A DNA stretch of 64,000 nt from Sediminibacter sp. Hel_I_10. Its GTDB lineage: Bacteria; Bacteroidota; Bacteroidia; Flavobacteriales; Flavobacteriaceae. The stretch covers positions 2,108,001 to 2,172,000 of the forward strand of contig NZ_JHZX01000001.1 in NCBI RefSeq assembly GCF_000688335.1. Direction: 5' to 3'. The notes beneath the pieces were generated by a model. The model had not been told where the DNA came from and searched no databases. It worked only from the letters and a program-made list of their open reading frames with translations. Below are positions 1 to 8,540 of the stretch, one piece after another. Both the position numbers and the translations under genes were made by a program. Each line of letters opens with the position of its first letter. Positions within the stretch are counted from its first letter, which is position 1.

Positions 1-1727
1 CAAGAATCGGCTCCAGAATTTTGTATTCGCATCCAAATTGTGGAAGTTCCGCTCTCATAATTTGCAATATTTGGTATAGGATTTAAAAAATTATTAGCAT
101 CATTTTCAGAAATGTGATAGCTAATGTCGTAGCCAGCCTGATTTTGGAGTACAACGGACGTATTTTGACTTAAATCAAATGAATCGACACCAACACTATC
201 TGCACAGCCAAATAAATCTATTGGCTCGGTATATTCAAAATTTCCTAGAATAATTGATATGGGTTGGCTCTGCGTACAATCGGCCAAGGACTCAACGAGA
301 AGCCGATAATCGTCGCTTGCAGGTAATCCTAGCGGCAAGGATAAGGTGATAGTGGTATCACTATTTGTAACTACATTTTCCAAAGTTATACTATTTTCAA
401 AACTACCACTTGAATCACTAAGTATTACCGCAAAATTCGTATTAGGATCGAAGATGCCAGTAAGTTCAAAGCTTAAAGTGAAATCTTCAGTACTACAAAG
501 TTCTATAGATGGGTTTGGGGCGGTGATATTTATGCTTTTTAATACATCATCATATACAGATACAAAGATCTGACCGTTAGATGCATAAGCAGTTACAACA
601 TCATTATATGCCGTGTTTCTGTCAATATTATGGCTATCCCCATTGGCAATAACAATCGGAGCGTTAAACGTATCTCCTTGATTAAAGCTTACGCTCATAA
701 CCAATTCACCATTAAGATTCTGATACCCATCAATTATCGTTCCTTGACTATCAGCAAAAAGAGTGCGTGCATTAAACGTAAGATCGTTACTGCCAAATGT
801 TATCTGAGAGACCGAACCGTCCGCGACATCAATTTTATATCCATCAGAACCACTTCCTGCGACAAATATGAATGTGCCACAGGGTCCATCGCTTAAAGTA
901 TAGCTTGAATAGTACACATTATTTAAAGAACTCAAATCTATTTGTGTAAAATTATCACCATTATCTATACTTTTAAATAAATCTAATGATGGATTATCTC
1001 TTGGAGCATAAATAGTTCCATTTAGGTCGGTAAGAATATCTGAATACGCAAAATTTGGTAAGTTTATATTAGAAAAAGAACCAATACCATTATCCGTATT
1101 AACATAAATATTTTCTCCTGATCTATCCGAAATATAAATATTAGACCCGTAAGTAGCGATGTGCACCGTTTCTATTAACTCAATTGCGACTTCTGAAGGA
1201 TCTGCAGTACCAACTGTTATTTCTGGCGAGAAAGTAACGCCTTGATCTTCACTTTTACTAAGCTTTATATTATTGTTTTCAACCCAAGAAACAAAAATAT
1301 ATCCTTGGGAACTAACTGCGATTTCAGGTTCGCTGCTATACGGTGTTACTGAAATACTTGGGAGAAAACTTGCGCCTCTGTTGGTGCTTTTTGCAACCCG
1401 TGTGCCTTCGCTACCTGTAAAAACCACATAAATATTTCCAGAGTTATCAATTGCAATATTTCTGCTAGTATTAGCTTTACCTATATTGTTGTTAATGCCA
1501 ACATCACTTACCGAAATATTGGTGTATAATGGGTTTTGCGAAAACATGCTACCATAAAATACAAAGGCTAAGATATAGATTTTAGCATTGCGTTTCTTTT
1601 TGCTGTATTTTGGAATAGTTAATTTAAATTTTTGCTGGATAAGACTAAAATTTAAAAGCGTTCTAATTTTGCCTGAGTAGTAAAATTTAGATTTATTAAA
1701 AAGGTCTTTATTTTTGTTTTGGGACAT
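1..1727 (-). CDS. secreted T9SS-type protein with BNR/sialidase-like repeats, 3' end outside window
   Basis: An open frame runs from an ATG at 1727 to the window edge, giving about 575 codons with no stop. A basic 47-residue leader precedes a hydrophobic stretch (IYILAFVFYGSMFSQ) that looks like a signal peptide. The following 300 residues repeat phrases such as SxNRGxSF, SEDQGVTFSP and NTDNG, the Asp-box/BNR pattern of seven-bladed propellers. After about residue 400 the chain becomes Ig-like, with text typical of gliding-motility or T9SS adhesins (for example IELCSTEDFTLSF and DLFGCADSVGVDSFDL). Probably exported to the cell surface. The C-terminal sorting domain, if present, lies outside the window. 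The exact family is uncertain. Confidence 0.7.
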   Translation of the reverse strand, partial: MSQNKNKDLFNKSKFYYSGKIRTLLNFSLIQQKFKLTIPKYSKKKRNAKIYILAFVFYGSMFSQNPLYTNISVSDVGINNNIGKANTSRNIAIDNSGNIYVVFTGSEGTRVAKSTNRGASFLPSISVTPYSSEPEIAVSSQGYIFVSWVENNNIKLSKSEDQGVTFSPEITVGTADPSEVAIELIETVHIATYGSNIYISDRSGENIYVNTDNGIGSFSNINLPNFAYSDILTDLNGTIYAPRDNPSLDLFKSIDNGDNFTQIDLSSLNNVYYSSYTLSDGPCGTFIFVAGSGSDGYKIDVADGSVSQITFGSNDLTFNARTLFADSQGTIIDGYQNLNGELVMSVSFNQGDTFNAPIVIANGDSHNIDRNTAYNDVVTAYASNGQIFVSVYDDVLKSINITAPNPSIELCSTEDFTLSFELTGIFDPNTNFAVILSDSSGSFENSITLENVVTNSDTTITLSLPLGLPASDDYRLLVESLADCTQSQPISIILGNFEYTEPIDLFGCADSVGVDSFDLSQNTSVVLQNQAGYDISYHISENDANNFLNPIPNIANYESGTSTIWMRIQNSGADS

Positions 1728-1905
1728 TTTAATTGATTTGATTGGCAGCGTATAACTTAATATTCAATTATTGGATAAATCCAGAAAATTAAGATATTAT
1801 TTTTAGGCTTCCAATTGAAAATCAATGTTTTTACATCATCAAAATATGTTATAAATTGATGAATTCTCAATGTGTGCTCACTTTAATTGTAAGTCAAACT
1901 TTACA

Positions 1906-2400
1906 TCAAAATAGAGACTGCTGTTTGTAAGGGTTTTCATGCTCCAATAACCATTTTTTTCGATGGAGACCACCAGCATAGCCGGTTAAACTTCCGTCAC
2001 TGCCTATCACCCGATGACAGGGCGTAATAATCCATATCGGATTTTTAGCGTTGGCATTAGCTACAGCTCTAATGGCCTTTGGATCTCCTAGTCGTTTGGA
2101 AAGTTCAAGGTAGGAACAGGTTTTTCCAAATGGAATTTGTGCGAGTTCAAGCCATACAGATTTTTGAAAATCGGTGCCTTGAGGGTTTAATTTTAAATCA
2201 AAAGTGTTACGAACACCTTCAAAATATTCCTGAAGTTGTATTACGGTATCTTCTAATACGGCTGGAATAACATCTGTTTCTTTTTCTAATTTTTTATCTT
2301 CTGAAAGGTCTAAATTTAATAAGGTGACTTCAGTAATGCCATCATCGTTACCACTAATTTTGGAATAGCCTAATGGTGTTTTGATGATACAGGTTTCCAT
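1906..2400 (-). CDS. ogt: methylated-DNA--protein-cysteine S-methyltransferase
   Basis: This is a suicide repair enzyme that moves the alkyl group from O6-alkylguanine to its own cysteine. The 164-residue chain has the small N-terminal domain and the full active-site signature PCHRVIG, with acceptor Cys at residue 128. The upstream RAVANANAKNP segment matches the DNA-recognition helix region (RAVANA). Length fits single-domain Ogt/MGMT proteins without an Ada regulatory domain. The start overlaps the stop of the upstream CNNM/CBS gene (TAATG), implying co-transcription. Confidence 0.93.
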   Translation of the reverse strand: METCIIKTPLGYSKISGNDDGITEVTLLNLDLSEDKKLEKETDVIPAVLEDTVIQLQEYFEGVRNTFDLKLNPQGTDFQKSVWLELAQIPFGKTCSYLELSKRLGDPKAIRAVANANAKNPIWIITPCHRVIGSDGSLTGYAGGLHRKKWLLEHENPYKQQSLF

Positions 2401-3566
2401 TACTTTTGATTCTTAGGATCTTTATCATCAGGCGATTTTTCAACTTTTCCTTTTTCCGAAGGAATTGCATCAATGATCCCCAGCTTTCTAGCTCTAGACT
2501 CCCAGCTTTTTCTTGCCATGTGTTGAAGATCTGAAACGTTATCGCTTTCATCCATAATTTCCATTCCCAGAAGCGTTTCTATAACATCTTCCATGGTGAC
2601 CAAGCCACTAACAGATCCATACTCGTCAACCACTAAGGCCATATGATTTCTGGTTTCTACAAGTTGATCAAACAGCGAAGGGATGGGCATTTCGCGATCA
2701 ACAACAATGATATGTCTCTTAATTTCTGAGAGCTTTTTGTCGCCGTTATCCAAAGCCATTTCCTTAAAGACTTCGTCTTTTAAAACAAGTCCTTTAATTT
2801 CATCGGCATCGCCAGCATAAATAGGAATTCTTGAAAATCGAAGATTCATATTCTTATTAAAAAAATCTTGTACGGTAGTGTTCTCATCTTCGGCCTTCAT
2901 CACCGTTCTTGGTGTCATAACGTCTTTTGCAAATACTTCCTTAAAGTTAAGGAGGTTTCTTATGATTTTGCTTTCATTTTCTTGAAACACACCTTCCTCT
3001 TCGGCCATGTCTGCCATGACCAAAAACCCTTCTCTACTTAAAATACTACCGTGAGCACTACCGCCAATTAGTTTTGTGGTGAGCTGCAAAAGCCAAAGGA
3101 GGCCGGTAATTCTTAAAGGAAAAATTAAAATTCTTAACGCTTTGGTGGTAAAGTTAGCGAGTTGTTTCCAGTAGGTGGCACCAATGGTTTTTGGGATGAT
3201 TTCCGAAGCAACTAGAATTAAAATAGTCATTATTGTTGAGACCACACCAACCATGATATCTACTGTAAAGTCAAAACCGAGAACAGTGGTTTGCTCAGTT
3301 CCATAGATTTCAGCATAGGCCACTTTAGCTTGTACACCAACCAAAATGGCACCAACGGTATGCGCAATAGTGTTGAGGGTTAGGATAGCTATTAACGGCC
3401 GATCAACGTCCTTTTTAAGCACTTCCAATTCTAGCGCGTAGTGTTTGCCTTCTTGTTTCTTTACCTTGATGAAGGTAGGTGTTACGCTTAATAATACCGC
3501 TTCTAAAATAGAGCATAGAAACGAGAAAAAGATTGAAACGCAAGCGTATAGTATAAGTAAGCCCAT
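2400..3566 (-). CDS. CNNM/CBS-domain membrane protein (CorC/HlyC-like ion transporter family)
   Basis: A 388-residue protein with an N-terminal CNNM (DUF21) transmembrane domain of four hydrophobic segments within residues 1-165, including the conserved SEIIPKTIG motif. A cytosolic CBS pair follows at about 215-330 (VMTPRT near the start; NHMALVVDEYGSVSGLVTMEDV near the end). Family members act in divalent-cation (Mg2+/Co2+) export or sensing. The C-terminal transporter-associated CorC domain is missing: after the CBS pair only about 50 charged residues remain, as in shorter family members. Directly upstream of, and overlapping, ogt. Confidence 0.88.
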   Translation of the reverse strand: MGLLILYACVSIFFSFLCSILEAVLLSVTPTFIKVKKQEGKHYALELEVLKKDVDRPLIAILTLNTIAHTVGAILVGVQAKVAYAEIYGTEQTTVLGFDFTVDIMVGVVSTIMTILILVASEIIPKTIGATYWKQLANFTTKALRILIFPLRITGLLWLLQLTTKLIGGSAHGSILSREGFLVMADMAEEEGVFQENESKIIRNLLNFKEVFAKDVMTPRTVMKAEDENTTVQDFFNKNMNLRFSRIPIYAGDADEIKGLVLKDEVFKEMALDNGDKKLSEIKRHIIVVDREMPIPSLFDQLVETRNHMALVVDEYGSVSGLVTMEDVIETLLGMEIMDESDNVSDLQHMARKSWESRARKLGIIDAIPSEKGKVEKSPDDKDPKNQK

Positions 3567-3643
3567 GGATTTGTGTTTGATGGCTAAGTTAATAATATTA
3601 TTAGGTTCTCCCTTGAGCAGTGTTGCAACAATAAGATAAAGTT

Positions 3644-4060
3644 TTAGCTCTCTAGAATAATACTGGTATTTGGAACGCCGTATTGTGACACGCGCTCTAT
3701 AAAGGTGATCAATTCTTTATTATTTTTAAAAAAAGCAAGAATACACAAGCTGTCATAACCCGTAATACGATCGCAGCGCTGCACTTCCTTTAAATGTACA
3801 ATTTGATTATAGGCTGTTTTGACGGTGCTTGATTGGTGAATCTTCAAATTGATATAGGCTCTCGTATTAATGCCGAGCTTATCGTGATTCAGTTTTAAAG
3901 AATAGCCTTTAATGATGCCTTTGTCCTCTAGGTTTTTTACGCGTTTTCCTATGGCTGGGGCCGATAAATCAACCGATTTTCCTATAGCAGCAAACGACTC
4001 TCGTGCGTTTTTACGCAGCAGTTCTATAATTTTAAAATCAATGTCATCCATTTGAATCAA
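3644..4060 (-). CDS. Lrp/AsnC family transcriptional regulator
   Basis: 138 residues with an N-terminal winged helix-turn-helix (about 5-55; LLRKNARESFAAIGKSVDLSAPAIGKRVKNL) and a C-terminal RAM/AsnC ligand-binding domain. This is the standard size and order of feast/famine regulators that sense amino acids. The gene stands between the CNNM/ogt pair and hemB on the same strand with its own upstream gap. The effector cannot be read from the sequence. Confidence 0.88.
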   Translation of the reverse strand: MIQMDDIDFKIIELLRKNARESFAAIGKSVDLSAPAIGKRVKNLEDKGIIKGYSLKLNHDKLGINTRAYINLKIHQSSTVKTAYNQIVHLKEVQRCDRITGYDSLCILAFFKNNKELITFIERVSQYGVPNTSIILES

Positions 4061-4166
4061 AAATAAAGTATAACTATATCTAATTAAACGAAATTAAATA
4101 TAGTTATTTTATTTTGAATCGTAATCAGAATATTGCTAAGAAAGAATACTATAATAGTTCAAATAA

Positions 4167-5159
4167 TTAGGAATTGAGTAACATTGCCACGTCTTTAGCA
4201 AAGTAGGATGCTATAATATTTGCACCGGCACGTTTGATTGCTGTAACCTGTTCTAGCATGACGGCGTCATGGTTAAGCCATCCACGTTCTGCGGCAGCTT
4301 TTAACATGGCATACTCTCCGGATACTTGGTAAACAGCTACAGGAACATCAACCACCTCTTTAATATCACGAACAATATCCAAATAGCATAAACCTGGTTT
4401 TACCATGACGATATCTGCGCCCTCATCAATGTCCATTTGAGTTTCCTTTATGGCCTCAAGTCGGTTGGCATAATCCATTTGATAAGTGTTTTTATTTTTA
4501 GGAATATTTTGAACGTCGGCTGGAGCAGAATCTAGGGCATCCCTAAACGGTCCATAAAATGAAGAAGCGTATTTGGCAGAGTAGCTCATAATACCAGTAT
4601 CTGTAAATCCGTTACTTTCCAAAATTTCTCTAATGGTTAAAACACGCCCATCCATCATATCGCTTGGTGCAACAAAATCGGCTCCAGACTGTGCATGAGA
4701 TAAGCTCATTTCAGCTAAAACAGTTGCGGTAGTATCATTTATGATTTTTCCGTTTTCAATAACGCCGTCATGACCATACATGGAGTAGGGGTCTAGTGCA
4801 ACATCTGTCATCACCAGCATGTCAGGGCAAGCATTCTTAACGGTCTTTATGGCTCGTTGCATAAGTCCGTTAGGGTTTAAAGCCTCTTTTCCTTGGTTAT
4901 CCTTGAGCTCATCTGGCACTTTAACAAATAGAAGTACAGATTTTAAACCTAGCTTCCAAAGTGTTTTGACTTCGGCTTCTAGTAAATCTAAACTTAAGCG
5001 AAAGTAGTTGGGCATGGAGGCAATTTCCTCTTTGACGTTTTTGCCCTCAACAACAAACAGAGGCACCAAAAAATCATTTGGAGAAATTAGGGTCTCTCTT
5101 ACTAAATGTCTTAAGGCATCGTTAGTTCTTAACCTACGGTTTCTTCTCAATGGAAACAT
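4167..5159 (-). CDS. hemB: delta-aminolevulinic acid dehydratase (porphobilinogen synthase)
   Basis: Condenses two 5-aminolevulinate molecules to porphobilinogen in heme synthesis. The 330-residue chain has both catalytic lysines, one in SAKYASSFYGPFRDA (about 195) and the Schiff-base lysine in MVKPGLCYLD (about 250). The cysteine-rich zinc motif of animal and yeast enzymes is replaced here by DVALDPYSMYGHDG, the metal-site variant of Mg-dependent bacterial enzymes. A -7 promoter box (TAACTTTG, minus strand) lies just upstream at 5192-5185. hemF lies 1.1 kb upstream on the same strand. Confidence 0.96.
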   Translation of the reverse strand: MFPLRRNRRLRTNDALRHLVRETLISPNDFLVPLFVVEGKNVKEEIASMPNYFRLSLDLLEAEVKTLWKLGLKSVLLFVKVPDELKDNQGKEALNPNGLMQRAIKTVKNACPDMLVMTDVALDPYSMYGHDGVIENGKIINDTTATVLAEMSLSHAQSGADFVAPSDMMDGRVLTIREILESNGFTDTGIMSYSAKYASSFYGPFRDALDSAPADVQNIPKNKNTYQMDYANRLEAIKETQMDIDEGADIVMVKPGLCYLDIVRDIKEVVDVPVAVYQVSGEYAMLKAAAERGWLNHDAVMLEQVTAIKRAGANIIASYFAKDVAMLLNS

Positions 5160-5184
5160 AAATCTATCGTTTTTGTTGTAATCA

Positions 5185-5192
5185 CAAAGTTA
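5185..5192 (-). promoter_or_regulatory. putative Bacteroidota -7 promoter box before hemB
   Basis: TAACTTTG on the minus strand fits the TAnnTTTG consensus and sits about 26 bases before the hemB start. No clear -33 TTTG element was seen at the right distance, so the assignment rests on the -7 box alone. Confidence 0.45.
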
Positions 5193-5282
5193 AGGGTTAT
5201 GTTGCATTTCTTGATAAGAATAGCTTAAATATAAAGGCTAATGAGTAGGAAAGTTGAGGGCTTTATGAGAACTATTGAATTT

Positions 5283-6233
5283 TTATAGCCCGAGCTTGTT
5301 ATTGATAGCATCGGCCAATCTTTCTAAAGATTTAGGAGCCTTAAAGCGGTAACCGATATACAATTCTGCAAATAATAGCTCATCACTCAACATGGTAGAA
5401 GAATCAATATCATGTTCGAATATGGATGCATTGGCAGTCAATCCCCCAAAAAAGGTATTGGAGTTGTAGCTAAAGACCAACCTAGCGGTACTTTCGATAA
5501 GCAACGATGTGATATCTACTTCACCAAGCCCTTTAGTTATATTTATACCCGCTCCAGCAGTAAGACCTCCTGAGATTAAAACAGTCTCAGTAATTGCCCA
5601 ATTGTAATAATAACCAGGGGACAGCGCGACGTTAATGGTGTAAGCTTTGTCAGATTCATTCAATTCTTGTAACCTGTATTTTGTATAATAATAGGCCAAT
5701 CTTGGGATAAAACTTCCTGCGCTTCGGGTCTGCCATTCATTTTGTGCACCAATAGCCCTAAAAGAAAAATTTCTGTTAAAAATAAAAGAGGTTCTGCCTC
5801 CAATCTTTAAGGTTTCTAAGCCTTTTAAATAATTCGATTGATCACCGATTGACACGGTAAATCCCTTTTGTTTATAGTAATCAAGATTTTGCATCCAACG
5901 CCCAAAAAACATTCTAAAGTTTAAATTGAAGAATTTGGAATCGGCATTATCTTTATTCTCCGCTAAAAAATTCGGAGAAAAACTGTAGGCAATTTCTAGA
6001 CTTCGATAACCAATCGAAGCACCAAGATAATCCCGACTATTTGGGATAAAAACAGTTTCTAAACCTTGATCATCCTCAAAATAGAAATCGTTTGAAGTAT
6101 TTATTAAAAAGAGACGTGTAGTTATTTTATTTTCAAATTGACGAATGTAAGTATTTGTGTTTGGCTGATTTTCTTGAGACCAAACGGTGTTAACAGAAAG
6201 CAATATTAAAACTATGGAGCTTCTCAGACCCAT
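5283..6233 (-). CDS. DUF4421-like outer-membrane protein
   Basis: 316 residues beginning with a signal peptide (MGLRSSIVLILLSVNTVWSQ). The rest alternates polar and aromatic residues and ends each segment with aromatic girdles (YYYNWAITETVLISGGLTAG, ELYIGYRF), as in an outer-membrane beta barrel. Phrases such as YLGASIGYRSLEIAYSFSPN and a KQKGFTVS segment resemble the DUF4421 family, recalled from memory. The start codon lies inside the last codons of hemF (10-base overlap), so translational coupling is likely. No enzymatic function can be assigned. Confidence 0.65.
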   Translation of the reverse strand: MGLRSSIVLILLSVNTVWSQENQPNTNTYIRQFENKITTRLFLINTSNDFYFEDDQGLETVFIPNSRDYLGASIGYRSLEIAYSFSPNFLAENKDNADSKFFNLNFRMFFGRWMQNLDYYKQKGFTVSIGDQSNYLKGLETLKIGGRTSFIFNRNFSFRAIGAQNEWQTRSAGSFIPRLAYYYTKYRLQELNESDKAYTINVALSPGYYYNWAITETVLISGGLTAGAGINITKGLGEVDITSLLIESTARLVFSYNSNTFFGGLTANASIFEHDIDSSTMLSDELLFAELYIGYRFKAPKSLERLADAINNKLGL

Positions 6234-7195
6234 GCTACAGGATGTTTTAGTACTTGTAATAATTTTTCCTCTTCACTGCCAGGTTCTGGGCGGTGATCAT
6301 AAACCCATTGCACGTGAGGAGGAAGGCTCATTAAAATACTTTCGATGCGGCCATTTGTCTTTAGGCCAAAAAGGGTGCCTTTGTCATGTACAAGGTTGAA
6401 CTCTACATAGCGGCCACGGCGTATTTCTTGCCAATCTCTTTGTGCTTTAGTATAAGATAAATCTTTGCGTTTTTCTACAATTGGTACGTAGGCATCTAGG
6501 AAACTGTCTCCAACTTCGGTAACGAAGTTATACCAATCTTGCATTCCCATTTTTGGGGTGGTCTTGCAGTAATCAAAAAACAACCCTCCTATGCCTCGTC
6601 CTTCATTACGATGGGCATTGTAGAAATAGTGATCACATTTTTCCTTGTAGTGTTTGTAAAAATCACCATCATGGAGATCACAGGCTGTTTTACATACTTG
6701 ATGAAAATGTTTGGCATCTGCTTCAAAGAGGTAATAAGGTGTTAAATCCTGTCCGCCACCAAACCATTGGTCTACAATCTTCCCATCTTGATCATACATT
6801 TCAAAATAGCGCCAATTGGCATGTACAGTGGGCACCATTGGGTTTGTTGGATGAAGCACCAAGCTCAATCCGCAGGCAAAAAACTGCGCATCGGTAACAC
6901 CAAAATAGGCTTGCATACTTTCTGGTAAAGCGCCGTGAACAGCAGAAATATTGACGCCTCCCTTTTCAAAAACGGTACCATTTTCTATAACACGAGATTT
7001 GCCTCCACCACCTTCTGGTCTTTCCCAAACATCTTCTTTGAAATTTGCCTTGCCGTCAACCTGCTCTAGTTTTGAAGTAATGGTTTGTTGCAGCTTTTGG
7101 ATGTAATCGAAGAACTGATCTTTGACTAAAACATCTGCTTTAAAATTAGATGTTGTTTGATTTTCTTCTGAATGCTTATAGGATGGTCTCGACAT
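6224..7195 (-). CDS. hemF: oxygen-dependent coproporphyrinogen III oxidase
   Basis: Catalyses the aerobic oxidative decarboxylation of coproporphyrinogen III to protoporphyrinogen IX. Family hallmarks are GGGKSRVIENGTVFEKGGVNISAV, WFGGGQDLTPYY (substrate site), GIGGLFFDY and the GRYVEFNLVHDKGT block. I chose the start at 7195 (MSRPSYK..., 323 residues), close to the usual 300-residue length. An in-frame ATG at 7435 would add 80 unrelated cysteine-rich residues. Together with hemB and the overlapping 5283-6233 gene it forms a partial heme cluster. Confidence 0.94.
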   Translation of the reverse strand: MSRPSYKHSEENQTTSNFKADVLVKDQFFDYIQKLQQTITSKLEQVDGKANFKEDVWERPEGGGGKSRVIENGTVFEKGGVNISAVHGALPESMQAYFGVTDAQFFACGLSLVLHPTNPMVPTVHANWRYFEMYDQDGKIVDQWFGGGQDLTPYYLFEADAKHFHQVCKTACDLHDGDFYKHYKEKCDHYFYNAHRNEGRGIGGLFFDYCKTTPKMGMQDWYNFVTEVGDSFLDAYVPIVEKRKDLSYTKAQRDWQEIRRGRYVEFNLVHDKGTLFGLKTNGRIESILMSLPPHVQWVYDHRPEPGSEEEKLLQVLKHPVAWV

Positions 7196-7602
7196 GCTTA
7201 AATTATTGAATACGTAATCACCTTGAGAACAGTAACTTTTATTAGTTTCTGTGACAGATTGTAAAAACATAAAAATAAGAAGAAAAGCCAAACTATCATC
7301 TTTAGGTGGAATGATGTTACATCGAGGCAAAATTAGTTTGTCATCAACACGCGATAAGATTGGAATGCAATCCAAGCATCTAAAAGCAGTTTGAAGCCTA
7401 AAGCTGACTTTTTCCTTGACCGACATTTTGAGCAAAGGATAGTTTTTGTTTTAAAATATACCTGAATGTGATGGTGTTTTCTTTTTCAATTCACGAATTC
7501 TAAACCATCCTCTACGAATTCTAAAACCGTCTAAATTTAGGGTCATGCGCGCTATATCTTTGAGTAAACAAAGTATAATAGTAACTCTTAAAACAAAATA
7601 TC
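7196..7602. other. divergent intergenic region between hemF and the SH3 gene
   Basis: About 400 bases without a convincing gene. The hemF frame stays open upstream to 7435, but the translated text resembles no HemF sequence. The right part carries two copies of an ACGAATTCTAAA-type word 21 bases apart (7493-7528), described separately. Confidence 0.5.
7493..7528 (+). promoter_or_regulatory. direct repeat with 21-bp period, candidate LytTR operator
   Basis: ACGAATTCTAAACC at 7493-7506 recurs as ACGAATTCTAAAACC at 7514-7528, so the repeat period is 21 bp, two helical turns. LytTR regulators typically bind two direct half-sites with about this spacing, and a LytTR regulator gene lies nearby at 11660-12415. 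The target may be the SH3 gene starting about 120 bases downstream. The regulator assignment is inference. Confidence 0.4.
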
Positions 7603-7650
7603 ATGACGACTTTAAATCACACTCAAGTAAAAAACGAAAACCCAATCACG

Positions 7651-8343
7651 ATGTCAAAAATCGTAAAAAGCTGCCTGGCCATTGCCATACTCTTAATGGC
7701 TTCAAATGTATTTGCACAAGAAGTTGAATTTGATGTATACACCAATTCAGCCACAAAAGCATCTCAGTATTTATTGGCCGATGATGTGGCCATGCGAGAT
7801 TGCGCCTCGGTACAATGTGAACAATTAGCTACCATAGGTATTGGCACCAACGTTAGGCTCTTAGCAAAAAGTGAGAGCGCACAAACCATCAACGGCGTTA
7901 AAAGCAGATGGTATAAAATTAAAATGGGACCACAGGTTGGCTGGATCTGGGGCGGACTCATCTCACAGAAAACGATGGTGAGCCAAGTAAACCCAGAAGT
8001 TAAATTTGTATTTGGTGAAGCAGGGATGGACTATAAAGGTTACAAGCGTTTCCAAATTAGAGCAGTAAAGAATGGCGAAGAAATTGATAAGATTTTTGTG
8101 AAATGTGACAGTTTGAACCACTCAAGAGTATCTTTATTAGAAGCCGAAAGTGGTCAAGATGGGGTTGAGGTCATTAGCCTGGGTATTGGTGAAGACGAAA
8201 GCTGCGATGTGACTACAAATGCCAAATATGTCATGTTCAAAAACAATAAGTTAGAACAGATCTCCAGCTTATTGACCGCGACTACACCAGAATTTGAAAA
8301 AGCAAACTATGCCTACAATTGTGGTTTTGATGACCAAGATTAA
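7651..8343 (+). CDS. secreted SH3-domain (SH3b) protein
   Basis: From the ATG at 7651 the protein starts with a good signal peptide (MSKIVKSCLAIAILLMASNVFA, about 22 residues). An earlier in-frame ATG at 7603 would add 16 polar residues and cannot be excluded. Residues about 30-95 look like a bacterial SH3 fold (LADDVAMRDCASVQCEQLATIGIGTNVRLL ... WYKIKMGPQVGWIWGGLIS), often a cell-wall or ligand-binding module. The C-terminal half is unrecognised and holds paired cysteines. It sits just before the two-component genes and ends at a strong terminator. Possibly a sensed envelope protein, but no specific role is known. Confidence 0.7.
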   Translation: MSKIVKSCLAIAILLMASNVFAQEVEFDVYTNSATKASQYLLADDVAMRDCASVQCEQLATIGIGTNVRLLAKSESAQTINGVKSRWYKIKMGPQVGWIWGGLISQKTMVSQVNPEVKFVFGEAGMDYKGYKRFQIRAVKNGEEIDKIFVKCDSLNHSRVSLLEAESGQDGVEVISLGIGEDESCDVTTNAKYVMFKNNKLEQISSLLTATTPEFEKANYAYNCGFDDQD

Positions 8344-8363
8344 TTGTTGTTGATTATTGGTTG

Positions 8364-8398
8364 AAGCGCTGCGTTTCTTTTGAAATGCGGCGCTTTTT
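8364..8398 (+). terminator. rho-independent terminator after SH3 gene
   Basis: AAGCGC at 8364 pairs with GCGCTT at 8390-8395. An inner GCGTTTC/GAAATGC stem closes a TTTT loop, and a T run follows on the plus strand. Confidence 0.75.
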
Positions 8399-8540
8399 CA
8401 TGGTTTGCTAAAATTCTGAATACTTCTGCACATAAAAATCCCGTTCAAAATTGTAAGTTGCATAGCCTATAAATGATAGCATTGTAAAGTGAACAAGTGT
8501 AGGCTCAAGATCAAAATTTAAATACAAGTCACCACTCAAT

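Noticed and set aside
346-896. Two plus-strand frames of 75 and 88 codons
   Set aside because: They are antisense to the continuous secreted-protein gene on the minus strand and show no coding character of their own.
7196-7435. N-terminal extension of hemF by 80 residues
   Set aside because: The translated text does not resemble HemF and would exceed the usual length; start at 7195 preferred.
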